Of a DNA stretch of 64,000 bases, positions 56,119 to 64,000 are shown piece by piece. Each line of letters starts with the position of its first letter. The stretch's first letter is position 1. Both the position numbers and the translations under genes were made by a program. Source of the stretch: Hyalangium gracile (lineage in GTDB: Bacteria; Myxococcota; Myxococcia; Myxococcales; Myxococcaceae); contig NZ_JAHXBG010000002.1 in assembly GCF_020103725.1 (NCBI RefSeq), forward strand, positions 1-64,000. The letters are read 5' to 3'. Under the pieces are notes generated by a model that did not search any database, had not been told where the DNA came from, and saw only the letters and a program-made list of their open reading frames with translations.

Positions 56119-59100
56119 GTGTCCTACCCTGTCCGCCGCGCGGTCCTGCTCCTGCTGGCCATGGGCCTCGTCGCCTCCGGTCTGGCGATCGCCGCCACCG
56201 CCTCTCCCACCCCGAGCGCCCCAGACGCCGAACAGTCCGACTTCGACGCCGCCAACCGCTACCTCGCGGAGCAGTCGAATGCCCGTGCGTGCGAGGCGTT
56301 CCGCGGCTTCCTCCGCGAGCACCCCTCCTCCACGCTGGCCCCCGAGGCGAAGGTGAAGGCGGCTCGGACCTGCCTCTCCGTGGGGAAGGACAGCTCCAAC
56401 GCCCTGCAGGAGCTCCGCGCCGCGGGAGGAGAAGGCTCGGTGGATCTGCCCCGCGCCCTGGCCAACCTCACCCTGGCCCAGCAGGGGGAGAACTGGATGA
56501 GCAAGGGCAGCCGGGATCGGCTCACCCTGGCCCTGGAGCAGCTCGAGGCCGTGGCGCGCGGCTCCGGGGGCCGCTGGGCGAAGGAGGCTCGCGGGCTGTT
56601 CTTCCACTCCGCGCTCGAGCAGATGGCGCAGCAGTCCTACAACGAGAAGCTCGTGGAGAACCTCTGCGGACGCGTGCTGGCCCTGGAGCCATCGGCCCGT
56701 GACCGCGCTCAGGCCATCCTCCTGCGGGCGCGCATGTGGTTTCAGACGGGCGCGAAGGATCGCATCGCACGCGCCGAGAAGGAGCTGCTCGAGCTGGGGC
56801 GCGGAAAGACCGAGTTCGCCGACGACGCCCTCTTCGCGCTGGCCGAGCACAAGGAGAACACCGGCCAGTACGCGTCAGCGCTCGAGCTCCATGGCCAGAT
56901 CCTGTCGCGCTTCGACGGCACCACGAGCAACGTGCGTGACCAGGCGCGCTCGCGCAGCGAGGAGATCCAGCGTCCGCAGCTGACCATCACCACGTATTAC
57001 ATCGAGCAGCCCGGAGTGAAGCCGACGCTGCGGATCTCCTTCCGCAACCTGCCCGACGTCACCCTGGTGCTGCGCCGCGCCAGCCCGCTCCAGCAGCCCC
57101 CGGAGAAGGTGCTGGGCTCCACGCCCGTGGGCCCCGCTGGCGACGAGGTGAAGCGGTGGAGCCGGAAGCTCACCGCCCCCGCCCCCTATGCGCCCGGCTC
57201 GGCCGAGGAGGTGTTCGAGGTGCCTGGCGCCGGTGCCTGGGTCGTCGAGGCCTTCAGCGGCAAGGTGAGCGCCTCCGACTGGCTGCTCCTCACCCCGCTG
57301 GCCATGGTCGTCAAGGTGGCTCCCAAGGAGGTCGCCGTGTTCGTGGCCGACGCGACGACGGGCGCGGCCGCGAGGAACGCGGAAGTCGCCGTCTCCGTCA
57401 GGAGCTACGAGAACCAGACGCACTACACCCGGTTCCAGGGCCGCACGGACGAGACGGGCCTGGCCCGCATCCCGATGAAGTTCCCGGGTCGTCTACAGGA
57501 GCTCACCGCCTGGGCGAGCGCGGGCACCCACGTCACCTTCTCGCGCGGCTGGTCCAACGGCTACGGCTCGGAGGAGCAGCGTGACTGGCTCGCGTACGTG
57601 CTGACGGATCGGCCGCTCTACAAGCCGGGAGAGACGGTGGGGGCGAAGCTGTTCGTGCGAAGCCGCGCCAACGGCCCCTCGACGCCGGTCGCGGACCGCG
57701 CCATCCGGGTCCGGGTGTATGACGCCCAGTCCCGCGAGGTGCTCAAGAAGGAGCTCACGACGAGCGCCTTCGGCACCGCGGCGTTCGAGCTTCCGCTCGG
57801 CAAGGACGCGGCACTCGGGCAGTGGCGCTTCCACGTGGAGTCCGCCTCGGGAGAGCACCTGTCCTTCCAGCAGGCGAACCACGTCTTCCGGGTGGAGGAG
57901 TTCAAGCCCCCGGAGTTCATCGTGTCCGTGGAGCCCTCCGAGAGTCCCGCCCCGGGCAAGCCAGTCAAGGTGCGCATCTCCGCCTCGCGCTACTCCGGTG
58001 GGCCCGTGGCCAATGCGAGCGGACGGGCCGTCGTGACGGAGATGGGCTACACCCACCGATGGAGCCGCTGGGAGGACGACATCGAAGTCGGCTGGGGCGG
58101 CTACGGCTACGGCCATGGCGACGAGGAGCCCTACTACCATCCGGGCTGGCGCCCCACGTACCGGGAGACGACGCTGACCTTCAAGACGGGCGCGGATGGC
58201 CGCGCGGAGCTGGAGCTGCCCAGGCCCGAGGACGCCGGGGACCGCAGCTACCTGATCCACGTCTTCGTCACCGATGCGACCCGCCGCGAGGTGACGGGCA
58301 GCGGCACCGTCAACGTGTCCTCCACGCCCGTCTTCGTCGACGTGCGGAGCAACCGCTACCTCTACAAGCCGGGCGAGCCCATCCAGCTCAAGCTCCGCGC
58401 CGAGGACGCCAACGGGCGCAGCCAGTCTCCCGAGGTGGAGCTGCGACTCTTGCGGCTCGACCAGAATGGAGGCCAGAGCCTCATCCTGAAGCGCTCCGCG
58501 AAGCTGGTGAGCGGCCGCGGCGAGGCGGTGCTGGATGGCGACGCGGTGGGCGCTACCCGCATCGAGGTCCGCCGACCCGGCGCTCCCGACACCGAGCCCC
58601 CCTACGCCACCACCGACGTGTGGCTCACGAGCGACGTGAAGCCGTTCACGCCGCCGAACATGGGCTTCGCGCTCCTCACGGATCGCGCGCCGCTCGCCGT
58701 GGGCGGGACGGTCCGCGCGCTGGCGATCACTCCCTCCAGCGGCGGACACGTGCTCTTCACCGTCGAAGGCCACGGGCTGCATGCCGCGAAGTCGTTCCCG
58801 CTGAACGGGCGCGCGCGCTTCGTGGAGCTGCCGCTCACCGCCGCCATGACGCCCAACGCCTGGCTCCAGCTCGGCCGCTTCGAGCAGGGCAACTTCCTCC
58901 AGCACCAGGCGGTGGTGAAGGTGTCTGGCACCGACAACGCCCTCCAGGTGAACGTCTCCCATGGCGCCGAGGTGGTGGAGCCCGGCTCGCCGCAGAAGGC
59001 CCGCATCGATGTGAAGGGTGCCCAGGGAGAGGTGGAGCTCATGGTGTCTTCCGTCGACGAGGCCATCTTCGCCATCGCCCCCGATCAGAGCGATGTGCTC

Positions 59101-61524
59101 TCGTTCTTCGGCCGCCGTCCCCAGCAGCAGTGGGTCACCACCGGCTACACCCAGAACATGCGCTCCTTCCGGCCGATCCCTCGCAAGGAGCAGGCCCCCG
59201 AGCGACGGGACGCGAATGACAGGCCCGCCAAGGCGCCCGTTCCTCCCTCGGCCATGGCGTCCGAGGATGACGCGGCGGGGTTCGCCCAGAAGGCCTCCTC
59301 CATGGACATGGAGCGAGCGAAGAAGAGCGAGGCGCCTGCCGCGGAGCTGGCCGCGGCGGCTCCCTCCCCTGTCGAGTCCGCTCCAGCGGGCCCCAGGGGT
59401 GGCCTCGCCGAGCCTCCCGTGAAGGTCCGCACGAACTTCAGCTCGTCCGCGGGCTGGTTCCCCCAGGTGCGCGCGAGCCGGAGCACGGAGCTGGCGCTCC
59501 GCGTGCCGGACTCACTCACCCGCTTCCGCACGCTCGCCGTGGCGATGACAAACGGCGCGCAGATGGGCGTGGGCAAGGCCAGCTTCCGCACCGAGAAGCC
59601 GCTCATGGTCCGCCTCCAGTCGCCCCGCTTCTTCACCGAGCGCGACGAGGTGACGCTCTCCGCGCTCGTGTCCAGCAAGCTGGACCGGTCCGCCTCGGTG
59701 CAGGTGTCCTTCAGCGCTCCTGGCTTCGAGCCGATCGGCGCCACCCAGCGCACCGTCGAGGTGCCCGCGGGCGCGGACCGGCGCGTGGATGCGCGCTTCC
59801 GCGTCGTGAAGCCGGGCGAGGTGAAGCTCCAGGTCGTCGCCCGAGGCGGTGGCTCGCAGGACGCCATGGAGCTCACTCTGCCCGTCGTCGTCCATGGCTC
59901 GGCCCAGCGCGCCGCGTTCGCCGGACGTCTCTCGGACGCCGTGGAGCTCGAGCTGAAGCTCCCCGAGCAGCGCAACGCCAGCGCCACCCGCTTCGAGCTC
60001 ACCGTCTCCCCCACCCTCGCCTCGGTGATGATGGACGCGCTGCCCTACCTGGCGCAGTACCCGTATGGCTGTGTCGAGCAGACCCTCTCCCGCTTCGTCC
60101 CGGCCTCCATCGCCGCCCGGACGGTCCGCGATCTGGGGCTCCCCAAGTCCCGCGTGCCGGCGGAACTGGACGCCATGGTCGACGCCGGCCTCAAGCGCCT
60201 CTACGGCTTCCAGCACGCGGACGGCGGCTGGGGCTGGTGGCAGTCCGACGCGACGAACCGGTGGATGAGCGCCTACGTCGTCTATGGCCTGTCGCTCGGC
60301 CGCGACGCGGGGCTGCAGGTGGACCCCAGCGTCCTGGAGCGGGGCCGCGCCTACCTCTCCAGCAACCTCGGCGCCGCGCTCGACAACTCCGAGGAGCACA
60401 CGTGGATGGTCTTCGCCCTCGCGTCCACGGGCGGCGCCCCGAGGACCGCGCTCACCAAGGCCTTCGAGCGCAGGAGCCAGCTCTCCAACCGGGGCAGAGC
60501 CCTCCTCGCGCTGGCGCTGATCTCCGCGAAGGATCCGCGCGCACGCATCGCCGTGGAGAACCTGGACGACATCATCAAGGCGGCCCAGGAGCGGCGGGAT
60601 GCGTCGGCTGGAGACGCCAACGACATCTGGCAGACCTCCGAGGCCATCGAGGCCACCGCCTACACGCTCATGGCCGTCTACCGGCACGACCCGGCCAGCC
60701 CATGGGTGAAGCCGCTGACCGACTTCCTCGTGATGCGCCGCAACGGCGGCAAGTGGCGCACCACCCGTGACACCGCCTTCTCGATCTACGCGCTGTCCGA
60801 GCTCGCCGCCCGTGAGAAGGCCGCGGCGAGCTCCGGCGCCTTCATCGTCCAGGTGAACGGGCGCGAGGCGGCGCGCGTGCGCTTCAGCTCGGGCGGAATG
60901 GATCTGTCCGAGCCGGTGGTCCTCCCGGACTCGGCGTTCCGCCCCGGCAAGAACACCGTGGTGCTCAAGCGCGACGGCGCCCCCGTCACCGGCTACTACG
61001 CGGCGATCTTCGACGTGTACAACCGCGACGAGAACGTGAAGGGCGTGGGCGGAGACGTGAAGGTGGCGCGCACCTACACGTTGCTCGGCAAGCCCTCCGC
61101 CGCCTCCGAGCGCGTCACCGCCCCCACCGAGTACGGCATGCCCGTGGAGTCCGGCGTCCGCGTGCGCGTGGACCTGGAGGTGAAGGCGAACAAGCCCGTC
61201 GAGTTCCTCATGGTGGAGGACCTCAAGCCCGCAGGCCTCGAGGCCGTGGCGCTCCAGAGCGGCCCGGAGCTCTGCAACTACCAGTGCGCCCACGTGGAGC
61301 TGCGCACCGACCGGGTGGCCTTCTTCCTGTCCCGGATCCCCGCCGGCGTGACGAAGCTCTCCTACGAGCTGCGCGCCGAGGCCCCTGGCCGCTTCCACGC
61401 CCTGCCCGCCCGCCTGGAGGCCATGTACGCTCCAGAGCTCCGGGCCACCTCCGACGAGATGCGGATGGAGGTCCGGGACGCACCCGAGGCGGGGGATCAC
61501 GGGGTGGCGAAGGAAGGGCGCTGA
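56119..61524 (+). CDS. Alpha-2-macroglobulin family protein with thioester
   Basis: About 1801 residues. A signal peptide (R-R-A-V-L-L-L-L) is followed by TPR-like helices (about 25-280), then macroglobulin-like beta domains (about 290-850). A Pro/Ala/Lys-rich stretch at about 1015-1115 (K-E-Q-A-P-E-R-R to P-P-V-K) looks like a protease bait region. The thioester motif G-C-V-E-Q is intact (Cys about 1318), followed by the thioester alpha-toroid and a C-terminal receptor-like domain (about 1640-1790). Such proteins trap invading proteases. GTG at 56119 has GGAG seven bases upstream; ATG at 56083 is possible. No penicillin-binding partner (pbpC) is adjacent, unlike many type 1 bacterial macroglobulins. 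Confidence 0.92.
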   Translation: MSYPVRRAVLLLLAMGLVASGLAIAATASPTPSAPDAEQSDFDAANRYLAEQSNARACEAFRGFLREHPSSTLAPEAKVKAARTCLSVGKDSSNALQELRAAGGEGSVDLPRALANLTLAQQGENWMSKGSRDRLTLALEQLEAVARGSGGRWAKEARGLFFHSALEQMAQQSYNEKLVENLCGRVLALEPSARDRAQAILLRARMWFQTGAKDRIARAEKELLELGRGKTEFADDALFALAEHKENTGQYASALELHGQILSRFDGTTSNVRDQARSRSEEIQRPQLTITTYYIEQPGVKPTLRISFRNLPDVTLVLRRASPLQQPPEKVLGSTPVGPAGDEVKRWSRKLTAPAPYAPGSAEEVFEVPGAGAWVVEAFSGKVSASDWLLLTPLAMVVKVAPKEVAVFVADATTGAAARNAEVAVSVRSYENQTHYTRFQGRTDETGLARIPMKFPGRLQELTAWASAGTHVTFSRGWSNGYGSEEQRDWLAYVLTDRPLYKPGETVGAKLFVRSRANGPSTPVADRAIRVRVYDAQSREVLKKELTTSAFGTAAFELPLGKDAALGQWRFHVESASGEHLSFQQANHVFRVEEFKPPEFIVSVEPSESPAPGKPVKVRISASRYSGGPVANASGRAVVTEMGYTHRWSRWEDDIEVGWGGYGYGHGDEEPYYHPGWRPTYRETTLTFKTGADGRAELELPRPEDAGDRSYLIHVFVTDATRREVTGSGTVNVSSTPVFVDVRSNRYLYKPGEPIQLKLRAEDANGRSQSPEVELRLLRLDQNGGQSLILKRSAKLVSGRGEAVLDGDAVGATRIEVRRPGAPDTEPPYATTDVWLTSDVKPFTPPNMGFALLTDRAPLAVGGTVRALAITPSSGGHVLFTVEGHGLHAAKSFPLNGRARFVELPLTAAMTPNAWLQLGRFEQGNFLQHQAVVKVSGTDNALQVNVSHGAEVVEPGSPQKARIDVKGAQGEVELMVSSVDEAIFAIAPDQSDVLSFFGRRPQQQWVTTGYTQNMRSFRPIPRKEQAPERRDANDRPAKAPVPPSAMASEDDAAGFAQKASSMDMERAKKSEAPAAELAAAAPSPVESAPAGPRGGLAEPPVKVRTNFSSSAGWFPQVRASRSTELALRVPDSLTRFRTLAVAMTNGAQMGVGKASFRTEKPLMVRLQSPRFFTERDEVTLSALVSSKLDRSASVQVSFSAPGFEPIGATQRTVEVPAGADRRVDARFRVVKPGEVKLQVVARGGGSQDAMELTLPVVVHGSAQRAAFAGRLSDAVELELKLPEQRNASATRFELTVSPTLASVMMDALPYLAQYPYGCVEQTLSRFVPASIAARTVRDLGLPKSRVPAELDAMVDAGLKRLYGFQHADGGWGWWQSDATNRWMSAYVVYGLSLGRDAGLQVDPSVLERGRAYLSSNLGAALDNSEEHTWMVFALASTGGAPRTALTKAFERRSQLSNRGRALLALALISAKDPRARIAVENLDDIIKAAQERRDASAGDANDIWQTSEAIEATAYTLMAVYRHDPASPWVKPLTDFLVMRRNGGKWRTTRDTAFSIYALSELAAREKAAASSGAFIVQVNGREAARVRFSSGGMDLSEPVVLPDSAFRPGKNTVVLKRDGAPVTGYYAAIFDVYNRDENVKGVGGDVKVARTYTLLGKPSAASERVTAPTEYGMPVESGVRVRVDLEVKANKPVEFLMVEDLKPAGLEAVALQSGPELCNYQCAHVELRTDRVAFFLSRIPAGVTKLSYELRAEAPGRFHALPARLEAMYAPELRATSDEMRMEVRDAPEAGDHGVAKEGR

Positions 61525-61592
61525 TGTAGGTAGACCGCGCCGAAGGCTCGTGCGTTGAAGAAGTCCTCGGATTGCAGAGGAGAGAGACCGCC

Positions 61593-63917
61593 GTGTACGC
61601 CCCGCAACGCCTGCTGCTGCTCACCGCCTTCCTGGTGCCCCTGCTCGCCTCGGCCCAGGGCATGCTGCTGCCCACCACGCCCAACGCCCGCCCCCTGGCC
61701 ATCAAGAGCCAGCGGGTGAGCGTGGAGATCCAGGACGGCACCTCCGTCACCCGCGTCGAGCAGACGTTCCAGAACGACGGACCCTCGCAACTCGAGGCCC
61801 ACTACATCTTCCCGCTGCCCAAGGGCGCCGCGCTCTCCGAGTTCTACCTCTGGATCAACGGCAAGAAGACCAAGGGAGAGATCCTCGAGAAGGAGAAGGC
61901 CACCTCCATCTACGAGGGCATCGTCCGGCGGCTCGCGGACCCGGGCCTGCTGGAGTACGTGGACTCGGACGTGTTCCGCGTCCGCGTCTTCCCCGTGCCC
62001 GCGCGCGGTGAGCAGAAGGTGGAGCTGGCCTTCAGCCAGGTGCTCAACTACTCCAGCGGCCTCTACCACTACCACTACCCGCTGGGCGCCACGGCCAAGG
62101 CGCAGCCCGCGGACTGGCGTCAGGTGGGCGGCACGGCGACGCGCGACTTCACCTTCAGCGCTCGCATCTCCAGCAAGACACCGCTGCGCAGCATCTACTC
62201 TCCCACGCACCAGGTGGACGTCTCCCGCCGGGGCGAGGCCAGCGCCGTGGTCGGTATGGAGCAGGTGGGCGGCGCGGATCTCTCCAAGGATCTGGACCTC
62301 TACTTCTCCGTCTCCGACAAGGCAGTGGGCCTGTCGCTGCTCACGTACAAGCAGGCCGACGAGCCCGGCTACTTCGTGGCCCTCATCACCCCGAAGACGG
62401 AGGTCAGCCCCAACGAGATCGGCGCCAAGCGCGTCACCTTCGTCATCGACACCTCGGGCTCCATGCAGGGCGATCGGATGAAGATCGCCAAGGACGCGCT
62501 CAGGTACTGCGTCACGCGGCTCAATGCCCAGGACACCTTCAACGTGGTGCGCTTCTCCACGGACGTGGAGCCGCTCTTCCCGGGGCTGAAGCAGGCCTCC
62601 AAGGAGAACATCCAGAAGGCCGTCTCCTTCGTGGATCAGATGGAGGCCATCGGCGGCACGGCCATCGACGAGGCGCTGGTGCGCGGGCTCCAGGACAATG
62701 ACGGCAAGTCCCCCACCCCGCACCTGCTGCTCTTCATCACCGACGGCCAGCCCACCATCGGCGAGACGGACGAGAGCGTCATCGCCCAGCACTCCAAGGA
62801 GGGCCGCAAGACGAAGACGCGCGTGTTCACCTTCGGCGTCGGCGAGGATCTGAACGCGCGGCTGCTGGACCGGCTCTCCGCCGAGGGCAACGGCACCTCG
62901 GACTTCGTCCGGGACGGCAAGGAGTTCGAGACCAAGATCTCCAGCTTCTACGACAAGGTGAGCAACCCGGTGCTGGCGGACCTGGCGCTCGATCTGTCCT
63001 CCATCGACGCGTACGATCTCTACCCGCGCAAGCTGCCGGATCTCTTCAAGGGGACGCAGGTGGTGGTGATGGGCCGCTACCGCAAGCCCGGCGACGCCAA
63101 GGTCGTCCTCACTGGCTACGTGAACAGCGACAAGCGCACGTTCGACTACGGCACCACGGCGCCCCGCGAGGCCACCCGGGACGACTTCATTCCCCGGCTG
63201 TGGGCCATCCGCAAGGTGGGCTTCCTGCTCGAGGAGATCCGCCTGCGCGGCGAGCGCCCCGAATTGCGCGACGAGGTGCTCGCGCTGGGCAAGAAGTTCG
63301 GCATCGTGACGCCCTACACCAGCTACCTGGTGGTGGAGGACGAGCCCCTCGCGGTCACCGGCCAGCCGCCCCCGCCGCCCGTCATCCGCCCGTGGGAGGA
63401 TCACCCGCCGCATCGTCACGAGAACCGCCCCATGCCGAAGGCGGAGGCCCGGGAAGCGGAGGACGACTTCGGCGATCTGTTCGGCGCGAGCCGTGGCCGC
63501 GCGGGAGGCGGCGCGAGCGGGGCCATGGCGCCCTCGGCCGCGGCGCCCGCTCCGGCCGAGTCCATGACGATGGCCGAGGGCAAGGGCGGCGTGGCCGTCT
63601 CCCGCGCGACGAAGAAGATGAAGGAGCAGGAGCGCGGCCCCTCGGCGAGCGATCCGGTGCGAGTGGCCGCGGGCCGGACGTTCATCTTCCGGGACGGCGG
63701 CTGGATCGACTCCGAGGCGCTCACCAGCCCAGGCAAGCAGCTCAAGGTGAAGTTCCTCTCCAAGGCCTACTTCGCGTTGCTCCAGGTGAAGCCGGAGCTG
63801 AAGGCGGCGTTCTCACTCGGAGACCGGGTGGTGGTGATGGTCTCCAAGGGGCGGAGCGTCATCGTCGGCCCGGACGGTGAGGAGGACGAGGCCAAGGCCC
63901 GCGCCTTCCTCAAGTAG
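61593..63917 (+). CDS. VIT and von Willebrand A domain secreted protein
   Basis: About 774 residues. Signal peptide 1-22 (R-L-L-L-L-T-A-F, ending A-S-A). The VIT domain spans about 35-165 (V-E-Q-T-F-Q-N, Y-I-F-P-L-P-x-G-A-A). The vWA domain follows at about 275-450 with a complete MIDAS, D-T-S-G-S-M at Asp286, and T-A-I-D-E-A. The C-terminus (about 610-770) has an Ala/Gly/Pro-rich linker and a small strand-rich domain (R-T-F-I-F-R-D-G-G-W-I-D). No LPxTG or sortase signal was seen. GTG at 61593 lies behind GAGGAGAG. It follows the macroglobulin gene by 68 bp; co-transcription is likely. Confidence 0.9.
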   Translation: MYAPQRLLLLTAFLVPLLASAQGMLLPTTPNARPLAIKSQRVSVEIQDGTSVTRVEQTFQNDGPSQLEAHYIFPLPKGAALSEFYLWINGKKTKGEILEKEKATSIYEGIVRRLADPGLLEYVDSDVFRVRVFPVPARGEQKVELAFSQVLNYSSGLYHYHYPLGATAKAQPADWRQVGGTATRDFTFSARISSKTPLRSIYSPTHQVDVSRRGEASAVVGMEQVGGADLSKDLDLYFSVSDKAVGLSLLTYKQADEPGYFVALITPKTEVSPNEIGAKRVTFVIDTSGSMQGDRMKIAKDALRYCVTRLNAQDTFNVVRFSTDVEPLFPGLKQASKENIQKAVSFVDQMEAIGGTAIDEALVRGLQDNDGKSPTPHLLLFITDGQPTIGETDESVIAQHSKEGRKTKTRVFTFGVGEDLNARLLDRLSAEGNGTSDFVRDGKEFETKISSFYDKVSNPVLADLALDLSSIDAYDLYPRKLPDLFKGTQVVVMGRYRKPGDAKVVLTGYVNSDKRTFDYGTTAPREATRDDFIPRLWAIRKVGFLLEEIRLRGERPELRDEVLALGKKFGIVTPYTSYLVVEDEPLAVTGQPPPPPVIRPWEDHPPHRHENRPMPKAEAREAEDDFGDLFGASRGRAGGGASGAMAPSAAAPAPAESMTMAEGKGGVAVSRATKKMKEQERGPSASDPVRVAAGRTFIFRDGGWIDSEALTSPGKQLKVKFLSKAYFALLQVKPELKAAFSLGDRVVVMVSKGRSVIVGPDGEEDEAKARAFLK

Positions 63918-63929
63918 TCCACCTCGAGG

Positions 63930-63957
63930 CCCCAGGCCCCTTCCGGGGGGCCTGGGG
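63930..63957 (+). terminator. Strong GC hairpin downstream of the vWA gene
   Basis: CCCCAGGCCCC (63930-63940) and GGGGCCTGGGG (63947-63957) form an 11-bp perfect stem with a six-base loop, 13 bases after the stop codon. Only a short T pair follows, so it may act with Rho or as a transcript-stabilising structure. Confidence 0.6.
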
Positions 63958-64000
63958 TTCAGGTGCCTGATGCTGCCTACCCTGCCGGTTGCGCCGAAAA

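Overview
The window is very GC-rich, densely coded DNA from a myxobacterium (phylum Myxococcota, most likely the Myxococcus/Archangium/Cystobacter side). The evidence is strong third-position GC bias, a SitA/SitI-type outer-membrane-exchange toxin and immunity pair, a PATAN (DUF4388) protein, a eukaryote-like Ser/Thr kinase and an orphan GAF/PAS histidine kinase. I cannot name the species from sequence alone. No rRNA, tRNA, CRISPR array or intact insertion sequence was recognised.

Layout. (1) 0.1-8.5 kb, minus strand: scpA-scpB-rluB, then a HEAT-repeat lipoprotein and a TPR/double cyclic-nucleotide-binding protein, in a tightly packed run. (2) 8.9-10.0 kb, plus: PATAN protein, ending in a convergent hairpin. 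(3) 16.9-10.1 kb, minus: KGG stress protein, a PII-like small protein, two tandem CPA-type antiporters with an ATGA overlap, a Sua5/YciO protein, a membrane protein, XerD-type recombinase and a metallophosphoesterase. (4) 17.2-23.4 kb: TVP38-type membrane protein (plus), then N-acetylmuramoyl-L-alanine amidase, a DUF3592 protein and mutS (minus). mutS is broken by a one-base shift in a G5/C5 run. (5) 23.6-29.2 kb, plus: nhaA, an ABC1/UbiB kinase-like protein, DUF4336, a membrane protein, DUF1206. (6) 29.2-34.0 kb: quinone-oxidoreductase-like enzyme (minus), GAF-PAS-PAS histidine kinase and TrpB2 (plus).

(7) 34.1-39.7 kb is an accessory island with visibly lower GC and looser packing. It holds a DUF6602 protein, about 850 bp of non-coding or decayed DNA built as a nested inverted repeat with a perfect 21-bp hairpin, a SEC-C/HNH-like zinc protein, a GGDEF variant, and a SitA-like lipoprotein toxin with its double-CXXC immunity protein. 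(8) 39.7-50.0 kb, minus: a type VI secretion spike/cargo cassette. In transcription order it reads DUF2169-pentapeptide protein, pentapeptide protein, DUF3540, DUF4150 PAAR-like, VgrG, a gp5-repeat-like protein and a Ser/Thr kinase. The sit pair lies directly downstream on the same strand, so two different contact-dependent weapon systems sit side by side.

(9) 50.1-64.0 kb: a secreted bactofilin-like repeat protein, pntA-pntB (pntA apparently starts at ATT behind a perfect AGGAGG), a NYN-LOTUS RNase-like protein, a secreted membrane-anchored protein, a 1.8-kDa-residue-scale alpha-2-macroglobulin (about 1800 residues) with an intact CVEQ thioester motif, and a VIT/vWA protein, closed by a strong GC hairpin.

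The best candidates for something undescribed are the 34-39 kb island with its inverted-repeat core, the three-part spike organisation of the T6SS cassette, and the linked sit pair.
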